From: Porphyra umbilicalis
Taxonomy: Eukaryota > Rhodophyta > Bangiophyceae > Bangiales > Bangiaceae
DNA: 24,584 nt
Assembly (NCBI GenBank): GCA_002049455.2
Contig: KV919313.1
Span: 1-24,584, forward strand
Direction: 5' to 3'
Below are positions 1 to 9,320 of the stretch, one piece after another. The notes beneath the pieces were generated by a model. It saw only the letters and a list, made by a program, of their open reading frames with translations. It made no database searches and was not told where the DNA came from. Numbering within the stretch: position 1 is the first letter of the stretch; every line of letters begins with the position of its first letter. A program made the translations under genes and the position numbers.

Positions 1-1130
1 CAGATGTTAGCCACAGCTACATCTATCGGAAGGGTCCCTATAAAATCGGTGAGCAGACTGTATAGGTATGCGGCTCATATATGGTTCTGAGATTGATTTA
101 TTGAAGTAGTTTTGAGTACTCATCGTACATTGCCGAGGGGGTGCGGCAGGAAGGGCCACGGATGGCAGGCTGCAAGCAAGTTCAGGTCAGTTGTCACTAT
201 GTTTCACTTGAGGGCGTCTCTCTTGGCAATGATTCCAGGCACGTGCGTGCAATACCCTGGCCTTCAGGGCGGTGGCGCGCTTGGCGACGCATCGACACCG
301 GGCATGCCGGTCGGCTCCATAGCCGCGAGCGCGCACGGGGGCACGTACAGCCACGCTGCCGTGGCGGGGAGAATGTGGGGCGGGGAAAGGGATGCCGCCG
401 CCGCCTCAGCAGCGGCGGCGGTCCGCCGGCGTCGCGCGACGCCCACAGAAGGGGCGTCACTCCGCCGCGCAGCTCGCTGCGCTAGCGCACCTGCGCACGG
501 CGGGCAGGGAGGCCGACACGGCGCACGGGCAGGCGGGTGGGACTGATCGCCGCGCGATGGGGCGCATCCAACCGCGCCGCTAGGTGGCGTCAGCAACCGC
601 CGACGCGCCGCCGCAACAGAAGACGGCGCGCAGGCACGATCACCCGCGGGTTATCGTGGGCGCGTCGAACCTCGGAAGTCGCTGCGCGCGGTTGCCGTGC
701 GCAACTCGGGGCGGTGGGGGGGGGCAGAGGGGCAGACGCCGTCCGGGCCCTGTGGCCCTTGTGGCAGGAGAGTCCTTCTCAGCCACGTAACTATATTCGC
801 TTTTTAGCGTCATCGCGACCCTTCCAACGCTGACACGCCCTCAGATCATGCCTCAGATCCCTGAGGACACGAATGCAGACTGCCACCTCTGAAACGGAGA
901 TCAAGTCCCATTCTCTAAGTATATGTGTGCATCACTACACTTTGAGAGCACCCTGTCCTAAAGGCCAGGGAAATATAATTAACCGCGCTCCTCAATTCTT
1001 GCTGGAGCGGCAGAACCGGGCCACGTAGTGAACTCTGACCGATTTGACAGAATCAGCCGATTGACTGCTGGACTGGTTACCTGGCTGGCTGGCTGTGAGG
1101 CTCCTTGCAATCGTGAACCTGCCTGGTGGC
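1..1130. other. Unassigned region, GC-rich core at about 250-760
   Basis: No recognisable gene. The first 110 bases and 780-1080 have ordinary composition, while 250-760 is GC-rich and open in several frames on both strands. None of the translations shows a domain, and the possible proteins are Arg/Ala/Gly-rich shadows of base composition. A TATAAAA string lies at 39-45 on the plus strand, but no convincing reading frame follows it, so I do not call a promoter. Confidence 0.4.
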
Positions 1131-1141
1131 ACTCAGCGGCA

Positions 1142-1191
1142 CAGTGCCACGCTCCGCCCACGTGCCCAGTGCCACGCTCCGCCCGCGTGGC
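1142..1191. repeat. 25-bp tandem duplication
   Basis: A 25-bp unit beginning CAGTGCCACGCTCCGCCC occurs at 1142 and again at 1167 with one or two differences. It is a simple local duplication in non-coding sequence, and no function is apparent. Confidence 0.75.
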
Positions 1192-1881
1192 CAGCCTGGC
1201 AGACCAAACTATGGACGGCGCTTGCCGGGTGCCCCATCCGAGGTGGCCTTGATGCAGGTCGTCTCCTGAGGTGTGTCAGACGCGGCGCAGCCGTTGTCCA
1301 TGCGCGCTGGCCGCCTCTGACCTCCGCCGCCGTGGCCCTGGTGCGGGGAGGTGCCTGCGCCCCGCGCTTCCGAGTCAAAAGAGAGGGCCGGTAGCCACGC
1401 ATCCTGGACCATCCGTTCATCGCCAGCAGGGCCGCGCGCGCCCTTTGAATGGCTGCCAAACAACGACGGTGTACCAAGCACCGACGGGGCGGGCGCGGCT
1501 TTGGCGGCGGGTGTGCCGAGGGAGCACCGCCGTTGCGGGCGGCAAGGAACAGCTGGCACGTAGTGCTCATGTGCAGAGACGGTCTTGTCTTGTGGCGCAG
1601 CACAGCTCCCGCTCCCACCCCCCGCTCCGCGGGGAGAGGGCGCGCGCCCGGGCGCAACCCGTCGGCGGCGCGCGCGCGGCGCGCGCGGCGGCGGCAGACG
1701 CGGCCGCGGCCGCCGCGGCAGCGAGCGGCGGGCGCCGCACGGATTTGATCCGGCGCCCTGCGTCGCAAGCCGAGGCGGACTTGTGCGGCATCCGTCCCCC
1801 CCGTCCAAACGTTCAAACCGCGCGCCTGGCGCCAAGCGTCCCGCCGCTGCGCGGGAGACCGCCGCCGCGGTGTTGCGGGTG

Positions 1882-1996
1882 CCCCCCCCCCCCCCGACGC
1901 CGTCGCCAACCCCCCCCCCCGACGCCATCGCCAACCCCCCCCCCCGACGCCGTCGCCAACCCCCCCCCCCGCCGCCGTCGCCAACCCCCCCCCCCC
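1882..1996. repeat. 25-bp poly-C minisatellite, over four units
   Basis: A run of C followed by GACGCCGTCGCCAA recurs with its G at 1896, 1921, 1946 and 1971, an exact 25-bp period, and a partial fifth unit follows. Units differ by single bases (GTC/ATC, GAC/GCC). Because 25 is not a multiple of three, each unit shifts the reading frame, which argues against this array lying inside a coding exon. Confidence 0.85.
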
Positions 1997-2337
1997 GCCG
2001 CCCCTGGCCCTTGGCAAGAGGCACACCCTCCACCTCCCCCCCCCCCCCGCGACTTGACCGCCTCCCATTGGAGGCCCGTCGCGCCGCCCGCCCTTGCCCG
2101 CCATCCCCACCGCCGCCGCCGCCGCCGCCCCGCCCGCCGCCGCGTCGCCGCCGCTGCGCGCCGTCCGCCTCTCCCTCCCGCTGCCCCCCCCCCCCCCGCC
2201 GCCGCCCGCCGCCGCGTCGGCGGCGCCGCGCACCCTCCCCGTCTCCCCCCCACCCCGCCGCGCGCGCGCGCGCGTGCGCGTCGACGCCCCCCCCGCCGAG
2301 CGGCCCCCGCCGTGCCGCTCCGCGCCACGAGCAGCAC

Positions 2338-2903
2338 CCCCCCCCCCCCCCCCCCCCCTCCCACGGGAGGATGCCCCCCCCCCCCCCCTCCCCCCCCCCC
2401 CTCCCCCCCCCCCCATCCCCCCCCCCCCCACCCCCGCACGCACGCCGCTCGGCCCCCCCGCCGCGTGCGGCTTCCCCCCCCCCCTCTGCCCGGCGCGTGC
2501 CGCCGCCGCCGGCGGGCGGGGGCCTCGGCGGCCGCGCGGGCGGCGGCGGGGGGGGTGGGGGGGGGGGCGGCGCCGACGGCGGCGGCGGCGGCCGCACCCC
2601 GCCCGTGCCGTCCCCGTTTGCCACGCCCGCGCGGCGGGCGGCGCCGGTCGCCGGCGGCGCCGGCGCAATGACGACGGGCGGGGGGCGGCGGGGGTGGTGG
2701 GCGACGCCAGCGTCCCGCGTGCGGGCGGCGGGGGGGCGGACGGGGGGGGTGGTGGCGGGGTCCGCGTCGGTCGGGCGCGTGTTGGTGTTGGAGGAGGAGG
2801 AGGGGGAGGGGGGGGGGGGGGGGGGGGGATGAGAATGCGCCCCCGCCGCCGCCGCGGCCGCCGTCGCCGCCCGCGGCGGTGGGGGGGGGGGGGGGGGGGG
2901 GGG
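2338..2903. repeat. Cluster of long homopolymer runs
   Basis: Uninterrupted poly-C at 2338-2358 (21 nt) and poly-G at 2808-2828 (21 nt) and 2881-2903 (23 nt), with many shorter runs between them. The first half is C-rich on the plus strand and the second half G-rich, so the two halves could pair or form quadruplex/i-motif structures. Run lengths are unreliable in most sequencing technologies, so any reading frame drawn across this region is untrustworthy. Confidence 0.8.
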
Positions 2904-3487
2904 TGCTTCCCGGGGGGCGGGTGCCAAGACGCCCGCTGCGGCGGCCGAGACGGGTGGGGTGGGGGGCAAGGGTGGGGGGGGGGGGGTGGCGACGGGGGGG
3001 GCGGGCGCACCCGACGGGGTTGCGGGGAGGGGGGGGGGGACGACGCCGCCGCCGCCGCCGCCGCCGCCCGCCCGCGGCGGGGGGGCGGCCTCGACGGGCC
3101 GGGGGGCGGCCGCGGGTCGGCCCGGCCGGGGGGCGGCGGCGGCGGTGGCGCCCGGCCGGGGGGCGGCGGGCGCGCGCACGCGCGGGCGGGGGGCGGCGGG
3201 CGCGGGCGCGCCCGGCCGGGGCGGGGGGGGGGGCACCCCCAGATGCGGGGCGGGCGGCGGGCCGCGGAGGCAGGCGGCGGCGACGCGGCGCCTGCGCTTT
3301 GCGTGACGGCGTGGGCGGCGGGGCGGGGGTGCGCACAGTAAAGGGGCGACGCGGGCGGCGGGGCCTGCGGGCGGCGCGGGTGCCGCCGGGGTGGGGCCCC
3401 TGGGCCGGCGCACCCGCGGCGCGCCGTCCGCGGGGGCGGGGTGGTCCCCGTCGCGGGCGCGCGCGCCGCGGTCGCGCGCGCCCCCTT

Positions 3488-3493
3488 TTTATT
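3488..3493 (-). terminator. AATAAA polyadenylation-type signal overlapping a stop
   Basis: On the minus strand the hexamer AATAAA overlaps the TAA stop (3489-3491) that closes the last open frame of the PCH2 homologue. It lies in a small island of A/T inside very GC-rich DNA. Placement fits a 3' end signal, but an overlap with the stop codon is tight and the true C-terminus may lie upstream. Confidence 0.3.
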
Positions 3494-4194
3494 TGCATGG
3501 ACGTGCCGCGGCGGCATACCGGCGCGCGGGGCCGACCGCGGGTGGCGACCGCGCGGGGGGGACCCCCCCCCCCAGGTGAGGCGGTCCCCCCCCCCCCCCC
3601 CCTGCACCCCCCCCCCTCCACCACCCCCCCCCGCCGTGGCAGAGCGCCTGCGGCGCCGTGCGCAGCCCCCCCCTCCCCCCCACGGCGGCGCGGCCGCGGC
3701 GGCGGCCGCCGCCGCCGCCGCACCGCCGACGGCCGCCGCGGCCGCCGCCGGCGCGCCGCGCGCCGCCGGCGCCGCCGCTTCCGCTGGGGGGGGGGCGCGC
3801 CCGCGGGGCGCGTCGGCGCCCGTACAAAGCGGGGACCGCCCGCGCCGCGGCGGCGGGGCGCAGCGCGGGGCGCTGGGGGGGGGGGGGGGGGGACGGCGGC
3901 TGCGCCTGCCGGTCGCCGCCCCGCCCCCGCGCGGCGTGCGGCGCGCCCGACGGCGCCCGCGGCGGCGGGCGGCGCGCGACGGGCACCCCCCCCCCCCCCC
4001 CCTCAGGCGCCCCCCGCAACGCCGCCCGGTCCGCCGCTTCCGCTTCCGCCGCGGCGGCGAGGTGCTCCATAAAGGCGGCCATGGTGGGGACCCCCCCCCC
4101 GCCCCCCCCACCCCCCCGCGCATACGCCAGCAGCGGCAGGCGCCGCAGGGCGCGGCCCGACAGCCCCGCCGAGGCGGCAACGGCGCCGTCGAGC

Positions 4195-4226
<32 letters not shown>

Positions 4227-5601
4227 CGCCGCGTCGGCGGCGGCGGCGGCGCCCCCGCCGACGACCGCCACCCCCCCGTCCGTGGGCGGCGGTGGCGACG
4301 GCGGCGGCGGGCGGCTGGCGGGGGGCAGGGCGGTGTCGGCGGCGGCGAGCAACCCCGCGCGGCGCAGCTCCCCAACCGCCGAGCCGAGGATGGCCCGCCG
4401 CGCCGCCGCCGACGGCAACCCGACGTGCGCCTTGACGTCGGCGCGGTCGACAAAGGCGGCGTCGACGGCGGCGGGGAGGTTGGACGTGGTGACGGTCAAG
4501 ACGTTGGGCACCCCCCCGAGGCCGTCGAGTTGCGTCAGCAGCGCATTGACGACGCGCATGGCGTCGCCGGGGTCCCCCCCCCCGCCGCCGCCCCCCACCC
4601 CCCCCCACGCGACGCGGTCAACGACTCGACCTCATCCACAACCACAACGACGAGCGTCGAGCCGTCGGCGGCGGCGGCGCGGATGGCGCGGAAGAGGGCC
4701 GTCACGCGCTTGGCGCTTTCGGAAAACCAGCGCGAGTAGAGCCCCGCCGGCGCAACCGCCACGAGCGCCGCGCGCGCGTAGCGGGCGGGCACGAGGCGGA
4801 GGGCGAGTTTGTGCCCGAGCGCCGCGGCGAGGCTGCTCTTGCCCGTCCCGGGGGGGCCGTGGAGGAGGACGAGGCGGTTGGCGCCGACGAGGTGCCCGTC
4901 GACGCCCGCCGCCGCAAAGCGCAGCGCCGCCCCCGCGTGGCCGAGGAGCGTGCGCTTGAGGGGGGCGTCAAAGTGGAGCGCCTCCCACAGGCCCTCCAGG
5001 CGCGCGGCGGGGAGGGGGGTGGCGTCAAAGGCGGCGCCGGGGGGGGTGTCCCCGTCCCCGTCCCCGTCCCCGTCGCCGCCGCCGCCGCCGCCGCCGCCAA
5101 AGCCGCCGCCGCCGCCGCCAAAGCCGCCGCCGCCGCCGCCGCCGTCGGCAGCGTCGAGGTCGGCAGCGTCCCCGTCGGGTCCCGCATCATCCGGGTCCCC
5201 CCCCCCCCCCCGCCGCCGCCCCCCTCCCCCTCCAACACGTACGCGTGCACGTGCAGGCGCACCGCCGACGGTCGCACGGCGGTCACCGCCCCTCCGCCCC
5301 CCCCCCCCCCCCCCCGGCGGCTGCTGCCAGCCCCGCCGCCGCCACCGCCGCCGGCGCATTGTCCTCGTCGAGCGGGCACGTGCGGGCGGCGGCAACGTGG
5401 GCGGCGAGGCCCGCGTCGGCGGCGACGACGTCCACGGCCGACCCGACGGGGAGGGTGGGGGCCGCCGCCAGCGCCGCGGCCACGCGCGCGGCGACCCAGG
5501 GGGGGGGGGCGCCGCTCGACGCGGCGAGCCGCACCTCCACGTGCACGTCGAGGAGCGGGGGAGGGGGGGGGGGGGGGGGGCGTGTCGCACGCACCGCCCA
5601 T
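3489..5601 (-). CDS. PCH2: PCH2/TRIP13-type AAA+ ATPase, frame-disrupted
   Basis: Homologue of pachytene checkpoint protein 2 (TRIP13), a hexameric AAA+ ATPase that unfolds HORMA-domain proteins (HORMADs, Mad2) in meiotic chromosome-axis control and the spindle checkpoint. Seen in order on the minus strand: ATG at 5601 in the strong context ACCACCATGG; an N-terminal LLDVHVEV segment typical of the family; the LEGLWEALHFD linker; Walker A HGPPGTGKS (about 4837-4861); YSRWFSESAKRV; Walker B VVDEVESLTASR (about 4610-4655); GDAMRVVNALLTQLDGL; sensor-1 TTSN; AAFVDRAD; and sensor-2 LSGRALRRLP (about 4136-4165). All catalytic motifs are present. These pieces occupy different frames. The reading changes frame at poly-tracts 5563-5580, 5297-5315, 5197-5211 and 4574-4606. 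Family members end soon after the MAAFMEHL helix (about 4050). Here the frame runs on through low complexity to 3489, so the C-terminus is uncertain. The cause may be assembly errors or a decayed gene. Confidence 0.9.
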
Positions 5602-5607
5602 GGTGGT

Positions 5608-5636
<29 letters not shown>
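5608..5636. repeat. 29-nt poly-G run abutting the PCH2 start
   Basis: Twenty-nine consecutive G on the plus strand, ending 6 bases before the probable minus-strand start codon at 5601. A transcript of the gene would carry poly-C just before its ATG, while the template strand could form a G-quadruplex. The exact length is uncertain because of sequencing difficulty. Confidence 0.85.
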
Positions 5637-5638
<2 letters not shown>

Positions 5639-5912
5639 GCCGCAGACGCTGTGGAGAAGCCGGCGGCGCTGCCGCAGGCGGATGGGGGGCGGACGCGGGT
5701 GTGCGTCGCGGCCGATGGCGGCCGCGTCGACGCAGACGCGCCCGTCACGGTTGTGGGGCGGGGATGCTGGCGGGGCGGCGCGGGGGTGCCCCCCCGCTTT
5801 TCAAACGTTTGATCTGCACGTCGACGTGGCGCGTCGGCGACCGTGTTTGAAAAAGGGCTGACGTCCCTTTCGGGATCGTATCTCGAAAAAAAACGACCCA
5901 CGATGACACGTG
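5637..5912 (-). promoter_or_regulatory. Putative upstream region of the PCH2 homologue
   Basis: This stretch precedes the minus-strand PCH2 start and becomes markedly less GC-rich beyond 5850. It contains TGACGT (5859-5864), a bZIP-type core, and CACGTG (5907-5912), a palindromic G-box core. No TATA box is clear. The motifs are short and could occur by chance, so assignment rests mainly on position. Confidence 0.25.
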
Positions 5913-5953
5913 GGCTACAAGAGATCGTGGGTGGGGCTACAAGAGATCGTGGG
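5912..5953. repeat. 22-bp direct duplication
   Basis: GGGCTACAAGAGATCGTGGG occurs at 5912-5931 and 5934-5953, identical over 20 bases. The reverse complement of its CCCACGAT-type end also lies just upstream near 5897-5904, so part of the unit can fold back. Confidence 0.8.
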
Positions 5954-5960
5954 GGCTCCC

Positions 5961-6110
5961 TGGGGAGGTGTTGGGGGGGGGGGGGGGATTCGAGGGATTA
6001 GGGGGGTGCTGGGGGGGTGCTGGGGGGGGGTTGGGGGGGGGGTTGGAGGCCGGGTTGGGGGGGGTTTGGTGGGGGGTCGGGGGGAGCTGAGCGGCGTGCT
6101 AGGGGGGCTC
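5961..6110 (+). repeat. G-rich tract with quadruplex potential
   Basis: The plus strand holds many runs of four to twelve G separated by one to four bases, including GGGGGGTGCT and GGGGGGTT variants. Any four neighbouring runs satisfy the usual G-quadruplex pattern. There is no reading frame of note. It lies upstream of the PCH2 homologue on the opposite strand. Confidence 0.6.
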
Positions 6111-7540
6111 GGGGGCGCAAATTGGCATTGTGGCGGGTCGTCAATTTCGACGCACACTGGCCTGACACGTGCAGAGGAGCTGACGTGGCCGATACCATCG
6201 CCCCACCAGTGCTGTGTCAGTGCCGCACCGCACCCCACTCCTCGGCTACCGCGGCCATCCCTGCCCTTCTCCCCACTGACAGCCCGTCGCCACTACAAGT
6301 GTTCCTCGTTTTGTGTGTTTTCCTGCCTGGCCGCCCACCCGGCCGCTGCCGACGTGTCATCTGCCAAGGAGGTCCTGCTGGACAAGAAGAGACGCGCGAA
6401 GATAGAATTCCCGTATTGTTTCCAGCTGGTCAGAAAGAACAGAGTACAGTATGGGAGACCGGCCGCAGTGCTGTTTCCAACAAAAAGCAATGGGAATCGC
6501 TATAGGCAGGAACAGAAGGCACATTCGGTATCCACAAGATGGGGCAGTGCCAGAAAAACGCACGTGATCCATTGGACTGGCAAGTGTTGGCACTGCTTTG
6601 ACGTACAATCCGGGACACTCCAGCAATGCGCTCCTAGTTTATTCTCGATGGCACGCGCACAGCGGTGGTCCGGTCCACCGGAGCAATCCACAGCAGGTGG
6701 CCAAATACATCCCCCATGGCTGGCTACCGCCGCAACGGCGGGCACGACAACGGTGACCTCATGCTACTTCCACTCACATGTGTACCCCACCTAGGTCCTT
6801 CCCCCATTGTGCGAACGTATGAGCTATCACTTGCTCGTATACGAGGATCGGGAGGGGGGAGCTGTGAGACCATGGCGGCGTGCGGGCAGTGACCCTCGTC
6901 TCGGATTGACGGGGCCCATGGGAAGATCCTGCGCCAGAGGTTGTAGCTAATCGGCCGAAAAGCGACCATCAACAGACAATCAGATACTGTCCAGATGACA
7001 GCTTTCACTGGACGTATGTTACTGAAGTCTCGTGGCATGGTCACTGCCTTGGGAGCCGTGTCGGTCAGGCGTCAAGCGTTCTGAGGCCTCTCAATGGTAG
7101 TTGCATGCAAGGAGCTGCGGTTGTGTCGTGCTGTACTCAGGCTGCACTTCGTCTCGACGTTGAATAGAAAACTTTTGACCACTGGACCTGATTAGAGTAT
7201 TCTACAAGATTCACTCAGACCAACTTCGCTTCAAGCTCACATCGGTCGCGGGGCACGCGTGAAGGGCAGCAAGTAGGGTGTCTTATGAGCATGAAGGAGC
7301 CTTTGTGGTACTATTCTGAGCACACCGACGTGACCAGGGATTGTTCTCCATCCTACTTGAGCTCTTCGGTTGATTGTGACGTGGTGTTCTTTTTGGGTCG
7401 GACGTCTGCTAAAACGCGGAGAATGCCATGGACATGCCGAGTGGGCAAGGGCAACACGTCTTGGGACAGTAGGGTGTCAAAAACAAAAGTCGTGCGGCCC
7501 GCGACTTCATCATTTCCTCTGGGTAAAGTGACGTCCCTGA
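6111..7540. other. Unassigned region
   Basis: Balanced composition compared with both flanks. A plus-strand frame is open through 5910-6794, but its first third is translated poly-G and the rest matches nothing I recognise. Short frames on both strands overlap without a pattern. I see no inverted repeats, RNA gene or promoter that I would defend. Confidence 0.4.
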
Positions 7541-8461
7541 TCACGCCTATACAGTCAGAATGGACTGAAACTCACACCAACATGCTGTTTTGCACCGTCG
7601 GCCGCCGCGGAGCGGCTCGACTCGCGCGACGCGCGCCAGCCGCCGCGCTCGGCGGGGGCGGCCTTGGCGTCGGCGCCGCCCCCGCCGCGGTCCCGCTGCC
7701 GCTCCCGCCCGCGACCCCGATCCCGCTCCCGGTCGCCCGCGCCTGCAGAGCCGCTGAGGCGCCCGAGCGGCAGCGACACGGACCACGTGCGGCGGCGGCC
7801 ATTGCCGGGCTTGTCCGTCCCGGGCGGCAGCAGCTGCCGCAACGCCGACCGCGCGCGCTCCCAAGACGTGCGCGGGGGGAGCTGCAGCGCACGGGGGGCC
7901 GGCGGCGTCCGCTCCGCCCGCCCAGGCAGCGGGGAGGCGCTGGCCACCGCCAGGGGCGCCGCCGCCTCGACCTTGGCCACCGGCGACCGCTGCGTCGGCA
8001 GCGCCGCGTCGGCCGACGCCGACGCGCTGGCGGCGGCGGCGGCGGTGGCGGCGGCAGCGGCGGCGGTGGCGGCGGCGGCGGCAGCAGCGGCCGGCGGGCC
8101 CGTCGCGGGCGGCGGTGGCGACTTTTCCCCCGTTCCAGCGGCGGCGCCCTTGTTGGCGCCGCCCCCGGCGCTCTTGTCCAAGACGCGGCTCGCCGCGCGC
8201 CCGAGCGACGTTGCCCCTCGTCGCAAGGCGATGCCGCCCTCCCCCCGCCCCCCGCCGTCGCCGCCAATGACCCGGCTGAGGCGCCCCGAGACGGTCCGAC
8301 CTTCCGCCGCCGGCAGGCGCCCCGAGACGGTCCGCCCGTCCGCGACCGGCAGGCGCGCCGACGTGGATCGCCGGTCTGGGGGCGCCCCCGCCGCCGCCGC
8401 CGCCGACCGCTTCAAGCCGCCCGCCGATCACGTCTGCGCCGCCGCCGCTCTTTTGGAGTAG
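7541..8461 (+). CDS. Candidate Arg/Ser- and Ala-rich protein, strand uncertain
   Basis: A GC-rich block with a plus-strand frame open from 7541 to a TAG at 8459-8461. The early part is Arg/Ser-rich (RSRCRSRPRPRSRSRSPAP), as in RS domains of splicing factors. A poly-Ala stretch follows (about 8030-8090), then two copies of a 12-residue unit (RRPETVRPSA-type). Bases at the third position of this frame are strongly G/C. The minus strand has a frame (to 7555) sharing the same wobble positions, so composition alone does not choose the strand. The two 36-bp units differ at four bases. Three are synonymous on plus but only one on minus, a weak vote for plus. No ATG lies near the frame's beginning, so an upstream exon or a truncated gene is likely. 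Function unknown. Confidence 0.25.
   Translation, partial: SRLYSQNGLKLTPTCCFAPSAAAERLDSRDARQPPRSAGAALASAPPPPRSRCRSRPRPRSRSRSPAPAEPLRRPSGSDTDHVRRRPLPGLSVPGGSSCRNADRARSQDVRGGSCSARGAGGVRSARPGSGEALATARGAAASTLATGDRCVGSAASADADALAAAAAVAAAAAAVAAAAAAAAGGPVAGGGGDFSPVPAAAPLLAPPPALLSKTRLAARPSDVAPRRKAMPPSPRPPPSPPMTRLRRPETVRPSAAGRRPETVRPSATGRRADVDRRSGGAPAAAAADRFKPPADHVCAAAALLE
8281..8352. repeat. 36-bp tandem repeat, two full units
   Basis: Units at 8281-8316 and 8317-8352 each begin GCGCCCCGAGACGGTCCG and differ at four bases. A partial third unit starts at 8353. The 36-bp period preserves a reading frame (12 codons), consistent with a coding minisatellite. Confidence 0.8.
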
Positions 8462-8913
8462 GCCGTGTGGGACATGGCGGGGGGGGTGCCGACGCTACGT
8501 CTCTCCCCCCCGCCGCGACCGACGGGGCGGCCCCCCCCGGCACGGCCCTGCGTGACGCGGCTTGGCAGCCGGCGGCGGCGGTGGTGGCGGCGGCGACGGC
8601 GGACGCGCTCCCAGCCCGCTCGGCTGTCGACACGGCCGCCGACGGCGCCGCGTCTCCGTGCCCTTCGACCGCGGCGCGCGCAGCCGCGGCCACCAAGACG
8701 GCCGCCTTGGCTGCCGGCGGGGCGGCGCCAGCGGCGCGGTCGCTCATGGGCATGCCGGCAGCGGTAGACCGGCAGCCGGCACCCAGTATAGGCGCCGCCG
8801 TTCGCTGCCCCCCGCCCCGCCACATGGCATGTGTGACCGTTTTATCGCGTGAATGCGAGGTCCCCCCGAGCAATGAGGAGGCTACAATGGCTTCAAATCG
8901 GGTGATAAATTGA
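8462..8913. other. GC-rich block, possible continuation of the RS-rich candidate
   Basis: The frame with G/C-rich third positions shifts here relative to 7541-8461. On plus it is open to a stop at 8911-8913. On minus an Ala-rich frame from about 8755 begins MPMSDRAAGAAPP and ends in a basic PKERRRRRRDRR segment at 8412. Either strand could encode a part of the same gene after an intron or a frameshift. GC content drops sharply after 8820, so the block ends there. 8914-9270 is ordinary intergenic sequence with nothing recognised. Confidence 0.25.
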
Positions 8914-9272
8914 ACATGAGCAGCACAAGGCGCGGAAAGTGGCCCCATCGCAATGGCGTCAGGAGGGGGATTTGGATCTAAATCGTTTGCAACTCTACCC
9001 CCTCTTAGGCGTTGGAAACGGCCCACACGATCGATTCTAGAGGTTTAATCTCTGGAATAGAACGTGGGTCCGTTTCTCCTGAGATCCTACACGTCCCTTT
9101 CGTGGATCCCGTTCTTGGCACTGACAGGCAGCCGACACGCAAATAAGCCGACTGAAAGCGCGTACGCGAAAACACCCTGGCCTGGAGTTGAGCTGTGATC
9201 CAAGACCATCTATTTGTGTAAGTTCCGGAGCATTATTTAGACTTGAAACATGCCGCGTCGCGCTTCACTTGG

Positions 9273-9288
9273 CACGTGGCTATATATA
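9273..9288 (+). promoter_or_regulatory. G-box next to a TATA box
   Basis: CACGTGGC (9273-9280) directly abuts TATATATA (9281-9288). A TATA box here predicts transcription from about 9310-9318, just before the ATG at 9321 and the start of a GC-rich block. The juxtaposition resembles light- or stress-responsive plant-type promoters. Function is inferred from motif and position only. Confidence 0.4.
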
Positions 9289-9320
9289 GATTTTTATGCA
9301 CTGCATTGGTTCTTATTTTC

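Larger units (their letters stand above)
1200..3480. other. Extreme GC-rich low-complexity block, no confident gene
   Basis: Almost pure G/C sequence downstream of the PCH2 homologue. All six frames stay open for long stretches because AT-rich stop codons are rare. The translations are runs of Pro, Ala, Arg and Gly without any domain. The long minus-strand frames across 1133-4453 and 1209-3413 are best explained by composition. The 3' untranslated or intergenic DNA of the minus-strand gene would lie here. A real Pro/Arg-rich protein cannot be excluded from sequence alone. Confidence 0.55.

Noticed and set aside
1133..4453. Minus-strand open frame of 1106 codons
   Set aside because: It is Pro/Arg/Gly/Ala low complexity from GC-rich DNA, crosses the frame-shifting 25-bp array and overlaps the PCH2 motifs in a different frame.
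7285..8913. Plus-strand frame of 542 codons
   Set aside because: Third-position composition between 7664 and 8460 fits a different frame, and the first 100 codons lie in non-coding-like DNA. Only its last part (after 8465) may be coding.
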